A DNA stretch of 64,000 nt from Maribacter forsetii DSM 18668. GTDB taxonomy: Bacteria; Bacteroidota; Bacteroidia; Flavobacteriales; Flavobacteriaceae. Positions within the stretch are counted from its first letter, which is position 1. Each line of letters begins with the position of its first letter. This document shows, piece after piece, positions 35,178 to 44,402 of the stretch. The notes under the pieces are model-generated. The model searched no databases and was not told the DNA's origin. It saw nothing but the letters and a program-made list of their open reading frames with translations. Position numbers and translations under genes: made by a program. The stretch covers positions 4,105,001 through 4,169,000 of the forward strand of contig NZ_JQLH01000001.1 in NCBI RefSeq assembly GCF_000744105.1, in the 5' to 3' direction.

Positions 35178-35792
35178 ATGAACTTAATTGTTGCTAACGA
35201 ATCACATTTTAAATACGCTCAGGATATTTGCGACACCATAGCGGACTCCGCTAAAGTACGTGGTACAGGTATTGCAAAACGTACTCCTGATTATATTCAG
35301 AAAAAACTAGCTAACGGCAATGCTGTTCTTGCATTGGACGGAGATAAGTTTGCAGGCTTCTGCTATATTGAAATTTGGGGACATGAGAAATTTGTGGCCA
35401 ACTCCGGACTCATAGTACACCCAGACTACAGAGGTCAGGGGCTAGCTAAGAAAATAAAAGCTAAGATTTTTGACCTTAGTAGAGAGAAGTTTCCAGATGC
35501 TAAAATATTTGGGATCACCACCGGCTTGGCAGTTATGAAAATCAACTACGAACTAGGTTACAAACCGGTTACATTTTCTGAATTGACAGATGACCCAGAA
35601 TTCTGGAAAGGTTGTCAAACCTGTAAAAACTTTGATATTCTTACAAGAACAGAGCAAAAAATGTGCTTATGCACAGGTATGCTTTATGATGGCGCTACCA
35701 AGAAAAAAACCGAAGAGTCAAAAGAAATGAACGGTAAAGCTTTTACAAGATTAAAAAGTATTAAAGAGAGTTTGTTTCTGAAAAAGAAATAA
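35178..35792 (+). CDS. GNAT N-acyltransferase (ArgA-like first gene of the arg operon)
   Basis: 204 residues: GNAT core with the acyl-CoA-binding motif VHPDYRGQGLAKKIK (about residues 79-93), LALDGDKFAGFCYIEIW before it, and a C-terminal extension with Cys residues (KGCQTCKNFD, KMCLCTGMLYD). As first structural gene of the arginine operon it is the candidate for acylating glutamate at N-alpha. No argJ or fused argA is seen in the operon. Whether it uses acetyl-CoA or succinyl-CoA is open; the transcarbamylase downstream hints at succinyl. Confidence 0.8.
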   Translation: MNLIVANESHFKYAQDICDTIADSAKVRGTGIAKRTPDYIQKKLANGNAVLALDGDKFAGFCYIEIWGHEKFVANSGLIVHPDYRGQGLAKKIKAKIFDLSREKFPDAKIFGITTGLAVMKINYELGYKPVTFSELTDDPEFWKGCQTCKNFDILTRTEQKMCLCTGMLYDGATKKKTEESKEMNGKAFTRLKSIKESLFLKKK

Positions 35793-36015
35793 GAGTATAG
35801 AGTATAGAGTATAGAGTATAGAGTATAGAGTATAGAGTATAGAGTATAGAGTATAGAGTATAGAGTATAGAGTATAGAGTATAGAGTATAGAGTATAGAG
35901 TATAGAGTATAGAGTATAGAGTATAGAGTATAGAGTATAGAGTATAGAGTATAGAGTATAGAGTATAGAGTATAGAGTATAGAGTATAGAGTATAGAGTA
36001 TAGAGTATAGAGTAT
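35792..36015 (+). repeat. Microsatellite: 32 perfect copies of AGAGTAT
   Basis: A 7-bp unit repeated without a single change from 35792 to 36015 (224 bp), with a 3-base partial unit after it. It begins on the last base of the GNAT stop codon and fills the first part of the GNAT-argG spacer. The rest of the spacer (36019-36162) is AT-rich with no gene seen. Confidence 0.97.
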
Positions 36016-36162
36016 AGAAGTTAAAAAATAAATATTGAGAGTAGTGAAATAGCTGATTTTTATAAAATCTTTTTTCTATTGTCTTTTTTCTAACCTCTCC
36101 TTTCTAGTTCTATCAAACTAAAACAATAATTACCCGGCATCACCGGATTTGAACATATTACA

Positions 36163-37350
36163 ATGAAAAAATTAGTACTAGCATACAGCGGCGGATTAGA
36201 TACATCTTATTGCGCTAAACATTTATCAAAAGACAAAGGGTTTGAAGTTCATGCAGTAAGTGTAAACACTGGCGGATTTTCTTCGGATGAAATAAAAGAA
36301 ATCGAGAAAAAAGCAATCGAATTAGGGGCAACATCATATACCTCAATAGATGCCGTACAGACTTTTTATGACAAAGTAGTAAAGTATCTTATTTTTGGTA
36401 ATGTACTAAAAAACAATACCTACCCGCTTTCTGTAAGTGCTGAACGTATTGTACAGGCAATCGAAATTGTTAACTATGCTAAAAAAGTAGGTGCAGGTTA
36501 CATCGCTCACGGTAGTACAGGAGCTGGAAATGACCAAGTTCGTTTCGATATGATTTTTCAAATCATTGCTCCAGAAATCGAGATCATTACTCCTATTAGA
36601 GATAATAAATTAGCAAGAGAAGAAGAGATTGCATACTTAAAAGAAAACGGAGTAGATTACCCTTGGGAAAAAGCTAAATACTCTATTAACAGAGGACTTT
36701 GGGGAACATCTGTTGGTGGCGAAGAAACTTTGACTTCTGAAAAAGCATTGCCAGATAATGCTTACCCAAGTCAGTTACAAGAAAAGAACCCTACGGACGT
36801 AAAACTGACTTTCGAAAAAGGAGAGCTAGTTGCTATTGATGGAGAAAAAGATTCTCCCGTTGCTAATATTGAAAAACTTGAGGCATTAGCTTCAAAGTAC
36901 GCTATTGGTAGAGATATCCACGTTGGCGATACCATTATTGGGACTAAAGGAAGAGTTGGTTTTGAGGCTCCCGCATCTTTAATCATCATAAAAGCACACC
37001 ATTTACTAGAAAAGCATACGCTTACAAAATGGCAACAATACCAAAAAGAACAGCAAGGTAATTTTTACGGAATGTTATTGCATGAAGGTAACTACCTTGA
37101 TCCAGTCATGAGAAATATTGAGACCTTTTTGACCGATACCCAAAAAACCGTTTCCGGAGATGTTTTTGTTGGCTTATATCCTTTTCAGTTTAGACTACAC
37201 GGTATTTCATCTGAACACGATTTAATGACAGATGCCTTTGGTAAATACGGTGAAGTCAATAAAGGTTGGACTGCAGATGATGCTAAGGGCTTTATAAAAA
37301 TACTTTCTAATTCAGGGAAGATATATAACCATGTTAATGGGGATAAATAG
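36163..37350 (+). CDS. argG: Argininosuccinate synthase
   Basis: Joins citrulline and aspartate with ATP to give argininosuccinate. 395 residues, normal length. The PP-loop ATP motif LAYSGGLDTSYCAK is at the N-terminus; IAHGSTGAGNDQVRFD (about 118-133) and YSINRGLWG are the family's substrate-binding segments. It follows the microsatellite spacer and leads the core of the operon. Confidence 0.97.
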   Translation: MKKLVLAYSGGLDTSYCAKHLSKDKGFEVHAVSVNTGGFSSDEIKEIEKKAIELGATSYTSIDAVQTFYDKVVKYLIFGNVLKNNTYPLSVSAERIVQAIEIVNYAKKVGAGYIAHGSTGAGNDQVRFDMIFQIIAPEIEIITPIRDNKLAREEEIAYLKENGVDYPWEKAKYSINRGLWGTSVGGEETLTSEKALPDNAYPSQLQEKNPTDVKLTFEKGELVAIDGEKDSPVANIEKLEALASKYAIGRDIHVGDTIIGTKGRVGFEAPASLIIIKAHHLLEKHTLTKWQQYQKEQQGNFYGMLLHEGNYLDPVMRNIETFLTDTQKTVSGDVFVGLYPFQFRLHGISSEHDLMTDAFGKYGEVNKGWTADDAKGFIKILSNSGKIYNHVNGDK

Positions 37351-37381
37351 TTAGAAAAAATAGTATTAAGTAATGAGTACA

Positions 37382-37436
37382 AAGTATTAAGTAAAAAGAT
37401 TAAAAGTGTTATTCAAGTACTTCGTACTTAATACTT
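37382..37436. repeat. 12-bp inverted repeat in the argG-argC spacer
   Basis: AAGTATTAAGTA (37382-37393) is mirrored by TACTTAATACTT (37425-37436). A further direct copy of AGTATTAAGTA lies at about 37361. The repeat generates a spurious N-terminal extension of argC (frame open from 37406). Confidence 0.75.
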
Positions 37437-37453
37437 ATTCAGAAAAGAACATT

Positions 37454-38428
37454 ATGATTAAAGCAGGTATTATTGGTGGTTCTGGTTATACGGGTGGGGA
37501 ACTTATTCGCATCTTATTGAATCATCCCGCAACGGAGATAGATTTTGTTTTCAGTACTACTAGAGCAGGTAAAAAGGTAACTACAGCACACCCAGATTTA
37601 CTAGGTACTACAGACCTTGAATTTACAGGTGATGTGAATTTAGATGTGAATGTTGTTTTTCTATGTTTAGGTCATGGTAACTCTACGGCTTTTTTAAAGG
37701 AACATAACTTTTCTACAGATACTATTATCATCGATTTAAGTAATGATTTCAGACTTGATGCCGATTCCGATTTCGATGGAAAACAATTTGTATACGGGTT
37801 ACCTGAATTGAACAAAAGCAACATAGAGAACGCAAAATACATTGCCAATCCTGGTTGTTTTGCTACTGCTATTCAACTAGCGTTGCTGCCATTGGCTAAG
37901 GCTAACTTAATAGAAAATGAAGTACATATAAATGCTGTAACCGGAAGTACAGGAGCAGGTGTTAGTCCGTCCGCAACTTCTCATTTTTCATGGAGAAATA
38001 ATAACGTAAGCTGGTACAAGCCTTTTACGCATCAACATTTGGATGAAATTAACGAGAGCTTGCACTCCCTACAAGAGAATACGGGCAACTTATTTTTCAT
38101 GCCCAATAGAGGGAATTTCACTCGTGGAATTTTAGCTACTTCGTATACCAAATTTGAAGGCAGTTTAGAAGATGCCAAAAAAATCTATCAAGAATATTAT
38201 AAGGATGCCGTATTTACACAAATTTCTGATGAACCTATCAATCTAAAACAAGTTGTAAATACCAATCAATGCCATATTCATTTACATAAACATGAAGATA
38301 TTTTATTGATTACCTCAGCAATTGACAACCTCCTAAAAGGTGCATCTGGACAAGCAGTACAGAATATGAATTTAATTTTTGGTCTAGAAGAAAATCTAGG
38401 TTTGAACCTAAAGGCAGGTGTCTTTTAG
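37454..38428 (+). CDS. argC: N-acyl-gamma-glutamyl-phosphate reductase
   Basis: 324 residues from the ATG at 37454 (MIKAGIIGGSGYTGGEL), preferred over 37406 because the extra residues are translated inverted repeat. The NADP-binding GGSGYTGGEL opens the protein, the catalytic Cys is in NPGCFATAIQ (about residue 134), and GSTGAGVSPSATSHF and FMPNRGNFTRGI follow. It reduces N-acylglutamyl phosphate to the semialdehyde, the third step of arginine synthesis. Confidence 0.96.
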   Translation: MIKAGIIGGSGYTGGELIRILLNHPATEIDFVFSTTRAGKKVTTAHPDLLGTTDLEFTGDVNLDVNVVFLCLGHGNSTAFLKEHNFSTDTIIIDLSNDFRLDADSDFDGKQFVYGLPELNKSNIENAKYIANPGCFATAIQLALLPLAKANLIENEVHINAVTGSTGAGVSPSATSHFSWRNNNVSWYKPFTHQHLDEINESLHSLQENTGNLFFMPNRGNFTRGILATSYTKFEGSLEDAKKIYQEYYKDAVFTQISDEPINLKQVVNTNQCHIHLHKHEDILLITSAIDNLLKGASGQAVQNMNLIFGLEENLGLNLKAGVF

Positions 38429-38476
38429 AAAAAATGTAAAAAGTACCATATAATTGGTACAAGAAAAATATAAAAC

Positions 38477-39271
38477 ATGAAAATAGCGATTATAGGTGCA
38501 GGTAATTTAGGACTTTCTATAGCAAACGGAATTCTAAAAAGTAATGGTGCCACTAGCATGTACCTTACTAAAAGAGACATCAAATCTATTGCTGATTTTG
38601 AAAAATTTGACAAGGTTACCGTCACAAACGATAATCGCTTGGCGGTACAAAATTCAGACATTCTAATATTTGCGGTACAGCCCGTTCATTTTGCTGCAAT
38701 CTTAGAAAGTGTAAAAGACCTCTTAACTGAAAACCATGTGATCATTTCCACCATAACGGGTTTCGGAATCGAAAAAATAGAAGCCGTTATAGGTAAGGAT
38801 AATTACATTGTTAGAAGTATGCCAAATACCGCAATCTCAGTTGGTAAATCTATGACCTGTATTTGTAGCAATGAAAAAGGGAAAAAACGAATAGATCTTA
38901 CAAAAGCAATTTTCAACAGAATGGGGCATTCTATGGAAATACCTGAAAGTCAAATGCAAGCTGCAACAGTTATTTGCGCAAGTGGTGTAGCTTTTTGGAT
39001 GCGTTTAATTCGTGCCACCACGCAAGGTGCCATACAATTAGGTTTTGATGCCAAAGAGGCTCAAGAACTAGCCATGCATACCTGTAATGGTGCTGCAAGT
39101 TTATTAATAGATTCTGGTAATCACCCTGAAGAAGAGATTGATCGGGTAACAACACCAATGGGCTGTACCATAACTGGTTTAAATGAAATGGAGCACCAAG
39201 GTTTAAGCTCTTCTTTAATACAAGGTATAATTGCCTCTTACGATAAGATTACTGAATTTAAAACGAAGTAA
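38477..39271 (+). CDS. proC: Pyrroline-5-carboxylate reductase
   Basis: 264 residues. Rossmann motif AIIGAGNLGLSIANGIL at the N-terminus, FAVQPVHF, RSMPNTAISVGKSMT, and the C-terminal signature GCTITGLNEMEHQGL. It makes proline from pyrroline-5-carboxylate with NAD(P)H. It sits between argC and argD, so proline and arginine genes are interleaved in one operon. Confidence 0.95.
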   Translation: MKIAIIGAGNLGLSIANGILKSNGATSMYLTKRDIKSIADFEKFDKVTVTNDNRLAVQNSDILIFAVQPVHFAAILESVKDLLTENHVIISTITGFGIEKIEAVIGKDNYIVRSMPNTAISVGKSMTCICSNEKGKKRIDLTKAIFNRMGHSMEIPESQMQAATVICASGVAFWMRLIRATTQGAIQLGFDAKEAQELAMHTCNGAASLLIDSGNHPEEEIDRVTTPMGCTITGLNEMEHQGLSSSLIQGIIASYDKITEFKTK

Positions 39272-39319
39272 CACCAGCCAACAAAACCAATTCACTATTA
39301 AAATTGATGCTATTGAATT

Positions 39320-40444
39320 ATGAAATTATTCGACGTTTACCCACTATATAATGTTACTCCTGTTTCCGCAAAAGGTATTGTGGTGACCGATGACAAAGGT
39401 CAAGACTATTTAGACTATTACGGTGGGCATGCCGTAATATCCATAGGACATTCGCACCCACATTATGTGAAGCGCCTTAAAGATCAATTAGATAAAATAG
39501 GATTTTATAGTAATGCGGTACAAAACCCGCTACAAGTAGAACTTGCTGAAAAACTAGGTGTAGTTTCTGGTTGCGAAGATTACAACTTATTTTTATGTAA
39601 TTCTGGTGCCGAGGCAAATGAGAATGCGCTTAAAATGGCTTCTTTCGCTACTGGTAAATCTAAAGTTATCGCCTTTAATAATGGTTTTCATGGACGAACT
39701 TCTGCGGCAGTAGCGGCAACAGATAATCCATCTATAAATGCCGAATTAAATCAGCAACACGAAGTTGTCTTTCTTGACCTGAACGACATCAAAGGTTTTG
39801 AACGGGAAATTTCAAAGAATGTCTGTGCCGTAATCATAGAATCTATACAAGGTGTAGGCGGATTAGATGAACCTACTACCGAATTTTTACAAAAAGTAGC
39901 AGCACTATGTAAAGAAAATGATGCGCTATTAATTGCCGACGAGGTGCAATGTGGCTTTGGTAGAAGTGGTAAATTCTTCGGATTTCAACATCACAATATA
40001 ATACCGGATATCATTAGCATTGCAAAAGGAATGGGTAATGGATTTCCTGTTGGCGGTGTTCTAATTCATGAGAGCATTAAAGCAAAATACGGAATGTTAG
40101 GAACCACTTTTGGTGGAAACCACCTGGCATGTGTAGCTACTTTGGCTGTACTTGAAGTTATTGAAAAAGAAAACTTGATAACCAACGCGCAAGAGCTGGG
40201 AGTGTATTTTAATGAAAAGGCAAAAGAAATTCCGCAAGTAAAACGAGTAAAAGGAAGGGGATTAATGTTAGGATTGGAATTCGATTTTCAAGTTGCCGAT
40301 TTACGCAAAAAATTAATCCACGAACAACACTTGTTTACCGGTGGAGCAAAAGATAAAACGGTACTTAGAATTTTACCTTCTTTAAATATTACAAAACAAG
40401 ATTTAGACGTGTTCTTCACAGCTCTTAAGACTGTATTATCATGA
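39320..40444 (+). CDS. argD: N-acylornithine aminotransferase
   Basis: 374-residue class III PLP aminotransferase. NSGAEANENALKMA binds PLP phosphate, FHGRTSAAVA, LLIADEVQCGFGRSG supplies the cofactor Asp, and IAKGMGNGFPVGG holds the Schiff-base Lys. Converts N-acylglutamate semialdehyde to N-acylornithine. Its stop overlaps the proA start by 4 bp (ATGA). Confidence 0.94.
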   Translation: MKLFDVYPLYNVTPVSAKGIVVTDDKGQDYLDYYGGHAVISIGHSHPHYVKRLKDQLDKIGFYSNAVQNPLQVELAEKLGVVSGCEDYNLFLCNSGAEANENALKMASFATGKSKVIAFNNGFHGRTSAAVAATDNPSINAELNQQHEVVFLDLNDIKGFEREISKNVCAVIIESIQGVGGLDEPTTEFLQKVAALCKENDALLIADEVQCGFGRSGKFFGFQHHNIIPDIISIAKGMGNGFPVGGVLIHESIKAKYGMLGTTFGGNHLACVATLAVLEVIEKENLITNAQELGVYFNEKAKEIPQVKRVKGRGLMLGLEFDFQVADLRKKLIHEQHLFTGGAKDKTVLRILPSLNITKQDLDVFFTALKTVLS

Positions 40445-41637
40445 AAACAACACTTAGTTTAGAAAAAAGAAATGCCGTATTAAAACGTATGGCAGAATTG
40501 GTGCAACAAGAGGAATCTATTTTAATGTCTGCCAATGAGAAAGATTTAAATTCTTTTGAATCAGGCGACATTGCCATGATCGATCGCTTAAAGGTAAATA
40601 AGGACAAGGTAGCAGAAATGGTTTCTTCCTTAAAAAAGTTAGCTTCCCTACCTGACCCTTTGCATGTAGAACGTTTTCAATTTACGCATGACAACGGTTT
40701 AGAAATCAGTAATAAAACGGCTCCCTTCGGTACTATTATGATTATTTATGAATCTAGACCTGACGTGACTATTGAAGCTGCCGGGATTGCTTTTAAATCT
40801 GGAAACAAAATTTTACTAAAAGGTGGTAAAGAGTCGCTAAACTCAAACTTAGTTCTGGTCAACCTTTGGCATAAAGCATTAGAATCTTGCGACTGTGCTA
40901 CAGATTGGGTGACCTACCTAAATTACTCTAGAGTAGAAACACAACAGTTTTTAGAAAACCCGACTCAAAAACTAGATTTGATTGTTCCACGTGGAGGCGA
41001 AAAATTAATCGCTTTTGTAAAACAACACGCTAAGTGCCCAGTAATTGTAAGTGGGCGTGGCAACAACTTTGTATATGTTTCTCAAGATGCAGATCTGCAA
41101 TTGGCACTTGATGTTATTGTAAACGCAAAGACGACTAAAATATCGGCTTGTAATGCTGTTGATAAAGTGATTATATCAAGAGATTTACCTCGCAAGGCAG
41201 AGTTTTTAACTCACTTGATTCAGACTTTAAAAAAGCATAACGTTGAAATATTGACCGATGCCAAACTAGCCGGTATGGATGGTACTTCGCAAATGGAAAA
41301 TGAGTCGGTCTGGTATGAAGAATTTTTAGATTATAAAATTGTCATTGGGCAAGTGCCTGATTTTGATGAAGCTATACAATTGATCAACACTTACGGTGGT
41401 GGACATTCAGCTGCTATCATCACAAAAGACGAAGAAGAGGCAGATATTTTCATGCAATCAGTTGACACGGCTGCAGTATACCATAATGCATCTACCCGGT
41501 TTACTGATGGCGGACAATTTGGATTAGGTGGTGAACTAGCTATAAGTACTGACAAATTACACCAACGCGGTCCCATTGGCTTGCAGCATTTGGTTACCAA
41601 TAAATGGTACGTAAAGGGGAATGGACAGATTAGATAG
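40441..41637 (+). CDS. proA: Glutamate-5-semialdehyde dehydrogenase
   Basis: 398 residues, gamma-glutamyl phosphate reductase. IYESRPDVTIEAAG, LIVPRGGEKLI, the catalytic Cys in ISACNAVDKVI (about 237), and YHNASTRFTDGGQFGLGGE are hallmark segments. Reduces glutamyl-5-phosphate made by ProB. Coupled to argD by a 4-bp overlap. Confidence 0.96.
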   Translation: MKTTLSLEKRNAVLKRMAELVQQEESILMSANEKDLNSFESGDIAMIDRLKVNKDKVAEMVSSLKKLASLPDPLHVERFQFTHDNGLEISNKTAPFGTIMIIYESRPDVTIEAAGIAFKSGNKILLKGGKESLNSNLVLVNLWHKALESCDCATDWVTYLNYSRVETQQFLENPTQKLDLIVPRGGEKLIAFVKQHAKCPVIVSGRGNNFVYVSQDADLQLALDVIVNAKTTKISACNAVDKVIISRDLPRKAEFLTHLIQTLKKHNVEILTDAKLAGMDGTSQMENESVWYEEFLDYKIVIGQVPDFDEAIQLINTYGGGHSAAIITKDEEEADIFMQSVDTAAVYHNASTRFTDGGQFGLGGELAISTDKLHQRGPIGLQHLVTNKWYVKGNGQIR

Positions 41638-41754
41638 GTGATTAGTTGTTCGTTGTTCGTAAAACGAATAATTATTGTGTCCGGTCGAGCGCAGTCGAGA
41701 CCTGAAAAAAGGAGTTAGGAAAAATAAAATAAGCCTGACAAAATCAGAATTAGC
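41638..41754. repeat. Repeat-bearing proA-proB spacer
   Basis: Contains GGTCGAGCGCAGTCGAGACC at 41683-41702, an imperfect palindrome of a kind I associate with many flavobacterial genomes, and AAAGGAGTTAGGAAAA at 41708-41723, a word also found at 6078-6093. TTCGTTGTTCGT/ACGAAT pieces precede them. No gene. Confidence 0.6.
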
Positions 41755-42522
41755 ATGTTGAAAAAGAGAATTTTATTGAAATTAGGTTCTAATACCTTAA
41801 CCAAGGACACTGACCATATTTCTCGTGGTAAAATTGAAGATATTGGTAGGCAAATAGCTGCACTAAAGAATCAATATGAATTCATTATAGTGAGTTCTGG
41901 TGCTATTGCGGCAGCTAAGCAATTCGTTAAGATTGAACATAACGGTGAAGAAATTAACGTTAAGCAAGCGCTCGCATCTATTGGTCAGCCTCATCTTATG
42001 CGTATTTTTCAAGAGAATTTCAGAGAATTAGGTCTTTTTACTTCTCAGTGCTTATTGTCTTATTCCGATTTTGAAAAGGAACAAACCAGAGTGAATATTA
42101 AAAACACGATAAACGTTCTGGTCGCTAATAATTTCATCCCTATCATTAATGAAAATGACACGGTAGCAACAGATGAAATTAAGTTTGGTGATAACGATAA
42201 ATTAGCCGGATTAACAGCTTCTCTTTTATCTGCGGATATTCTAATTATTGCTACTAATACTGACGGAATATATACGAAGTCTTCTTTATTGACTTCTACA
42301 CCAAAAACTATTGAAACAGTATCGGATCTAAGCATCCTGTTAAAAGAAATAGACGAATCTAAATCCACACATGGCACAGGCGGTATGCAATCTAAAATAG
42401 ATGCAGCCACTATCGCCCAAAAAGCAGGTATTGAAACTTGGATAACCAATGGTTTAAAAGACCACTTCATTACTGACGCCATTGATAACAACAGCACATT
42501 TACAAAAATTAAAGTATCATGA
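41755..42522 (+). CDS. proB: Glutamate 5-kinase (without PUA domain)
   Basis: 255 residues of the amino acid kinase family: ILLKLGSNTLT at the N-terminus, IIVSSGAIAAAKQ, IINENDTVATDEIKFGDND, THGTGGMQSKIDAA. Phosphorylates glutamate for proline synthesis. It lacks the C-terminal PUA domain of longer ProB proteins, a common short form. The stop overlaps the next start by 4 bp (ATGA). Confidence 0.95.
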   Translation: MLKKRILLKLGSNTLTKDTDHISRGKIEDIGRQIAALKNQYEFIIVSSGAIAAAKQFVKIEHNGEEINVKQALASIGQPHLMRIFQENFRELGLFTSQCLLSYSDFEKEQTRVNIKNTINVLVANNFIPIINENDTVATDEIKFGDNDKLAGLTASLLSADILIIATNTDGIYTKSSLLTSTPKTIETVSDLSILLKEIDESKSTHGTGGMQSKIDAATIAQKAGIETWITNGLKDHFITDAIDNNSTFTKIKVS

Positions 42523-43460
42523 ATTACCTTTCTATAAACGATATCGATTCTTTATCTACCTGGGTAAAAGAAGCCATTGCCCTAAAAGAGCAACCTAAAA
42601 AACATAAAGCTCTAGGAAGTGATAAAACTATAGGTTTACTATTTTTCAACAACTCACTTCGTACGCGTTTAAGCACTCAAAAAGCAGCGATGAATCTAGG
42701 TATGGAAGTCATTGTCATGAACTTTGGTAGCGAAGGTTGGGCTTTAGAATATGCTGATGGCACTGTTATGGACCAAGGTACTTCTGAGCATATTAAAGAA
42801 GCTGCACAGGTAATTTCTCAATATTGCGACATCATTGCCATTCGTGCTTTTGCGGGCTTAAAAGACAAAGAGTTGGACGAAGCCGAGGAAGTTTTAAACG
42901 GATTTAAAACATACGCATCTGTACCTATCGTAAATATGGAGAGTTCTGTTGGGCACCCGTTACAAGCACTAACCGATGCCATTACTTTAGAGGAACATAA
43001 CTTTAAGAACAATCCAAAAGTGGTATTATCATGGGCTCCTCACCCAAGGGCTTTACCACACGCGGTAGCTAATTCATTTATACAAATGATGCAAAAGCAA
43101 AATGCTGAATTTGTGATTACCCATCCGCAAGGATATGAGCTAGACCAAAACATCACTAAAGATTGTACTATTGAGCACGACCAAGAAAAGGCGCTAGAAA
43201 ACGCCGATTTTGTATATGTAAAAAACTGGAGCAGTTATAATGACTATGGTCAAATAAAATCTCAAGATTCTAATTGGCAAATGACCCTTAAGAAATTAGG
43301 CAAAGCTAAATTTATGCATTGCCTACCGGTACGTAGAAATGTAGTGGTTGCCGATGAAGTTTTAGATAGCAATCAGTCTTTGGTCATAGAACAAGCGAAT
43401 AACAGAACATACGCAGCACAATTGGTGCTAAAGAAAATATTGGAAAAAAATGAAAATTAA
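42519..43460 (+). CDS. argF': N-acylornithine carbamoyltransferase (succinyl-type candidate)
   Basis: 313 residues, close to the Bacteroides-type acylornithine transcarbamylases. Carbamoyl-phosphate motif NNSLRTRLSTQKAAMNLGM (about 44-62), SSVGHPLQALTDA, WAPHPRALPHAVANSF, and FMHCLPVRRNVVV with the catalytic Cys. At the specificity position the loop reads MDQGTSEH, giving Ser89 where the acetyl-specific Xanthomonas enzyme has Glu92 (DTEEH) and the succinyl-specific Bacteroides fragilis enzyme has Pro90 (DKPEH). This points away from acetylornithine. It produces N-acylcitrulline. Overlaps the small membrane gene by 11 bp. Confidence 0.92.
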   Translation: MNYLSINDIDSLSTWVKEAIALKEQPKKHKALGSDKTIGLLFFNNSLRTRLSTQKAAMNLGMEVIVMNFGSEGWALEYADGTVMDQGTSEHIKEAAQVISQYCDIIAIRAFAGLKDKELDEAEEVLNGFKTYASVPIVNMESSVGHPLQALTDAITLEEHNFKNNPKVVLSWAPHPRALPHAVANSFIQMMQKQNAEFVITHPQGYELDQNITKDCTIEHDQEKALENADFVYVKNWSSYNDYGQIKSQDSNWQMTLKKLGKAKFMHCLPVRRNVVVADEVLDSNQSLVIEQANNRTYAAQLVLKKILEKNEN

Positions 43461-43632
43461 TAAGTGGATTTACATAGGCATCGCTTTATTTGCCCTAATC
43501 TTATTTGTCGCTAATATGGCAGATATTGACCACAGTACCGCACATTGGAAAACGTACATGGGCCCAGTAAGCAACATTATTCTTATTATAGCCATGGTTC
43601 TCATGTTTAAATTTGCCGACTATGAAAAGTAA
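43450..43632 (+). CDS. Small two-helix membrane protein inside the arg operon
   Basis: 60 residues with two membrane helices (about 6-24 and 38-54) linked by a His-containing loop (DIDHSTAHWKTYMGP). It overlaps argF' by 11 bp and argB by 11 bp in other frames, so it is locked into the operon and probably translated by coupling. No known family. The compact placement argues that it is a real gene and not a shadow. Confidence 0.7.
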   Translation: MKINKWIYIGIALFALILFVANMADIDHSTAHWKTYMGPVSNIILIIAMVLMFKFADYEK

Positions 43633-44401
43633 ACTAAGTGTTGTAAAAATTGGTGGTAATGTCATTGAAGATGAAAAAGCCTTAGATATCTTTCTTATTG
43701 CATTTTCCAAAATTGAAGGATTAAAAATATTAGTGCACGGCGGTGGTAAATTGGCTACTCAACTAGCTACAAAACTAGGCATTGAATCTAAAATGATAGA
43801 TGGTAGGCGCATTACCGATGCTGAAACCGTAGATATCATTACCATGGTCTATGGCGGATTGGCAAACAAAAAAATCGTTGCTCAATTACAAGCAAAAAAT
43901 ACGAACGCTATTGGCTTAAGTGGTGCGGATGGTGATAGCATACAGGCACATAAACGCCCCGTTAAGGAAATTGATTATGGATTTGTTGGCGATATTGATG
44001 GAGTAAATTCAGGTTTACTGACCAAACTTTTATCTGCCGATTTAACTCCAATTTTCTGTGCGTTATCGCATGACGGATCCGGGCAATTACTGAATACCAA
44101 TGCAGATACCATTGCTTCTGAAATTGCAATTGGTATGGCACGGACCTTTGAAACAACCTTGTATTATTGCTTTGAGAAAAAAGGGGTTTTAATGGATATT
44201 GCCGATGAAAACAGTGTTGTTAAACATATTGATTCCAACACCTATCAAAAGCTCTTATCTGATGGTATCATTGCGGACGGAATGTTACCAAAACTTCATA
44301 ATTGCTTTCATGCATTAAACAATAAAGTAGCAAAAGTATGCTTGGGTGATGTTACGATGCTAGATACAAAAACAGAACTGTTCACGACAATACAACTATA
44401 A
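43622..44401 (+). CDS. argB: N-acylglutamate kinase
   Basis: 259 residues from the ATG at 43622 (MKSKLSVVKIGGNVIED); a TTG further upstream is less likely. ILVHGGGKLATQLATKLG (about 38-55) binds the acylglutamate, GLSGADGDSI and NTNADTIASEIA follow, and GMLPKLHNCFHAL is the C-terminal ATP-binding segment. Second step of arginine synthesis. It overlaps the small membrane gene and is 1 bp from argE. Confidence 0.95.
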   Translation: MKSKLSVVKIGGNVIEDEKALDIFLIAFSKIEGLKILVHGGGKLATQLATKLGIESKMIDGRRITDAETVDIITMVYGGLANKKIVAQLQAKNTNAIGLSGADGDSIQAHKRPVKEIDYGFVGDIDGVNSGLLTKLLSADLTPIFCALSHDGSGQLLNTNADTIASEIAIGMARTFETTLYYCFEKKGVLMDIADENSVVKHIDSNTYQKLLSDGIIADGMLPKLHNCFHALNNKVAKVCLGDVTMLDTKTELFTTIQL

Positions 44402-44402
44402 G

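Noticed and set aside
35792..36015. Possible CRISPR array
   Set aside because: The unit is 7 bp with no spacers and every copy is identical, so it is a microsatellite.
42060..42497. 145-codon minus-strand frame inside proB
   Set aside because: Shadow of the proB coding sequence, whose kinase motifs are intact.
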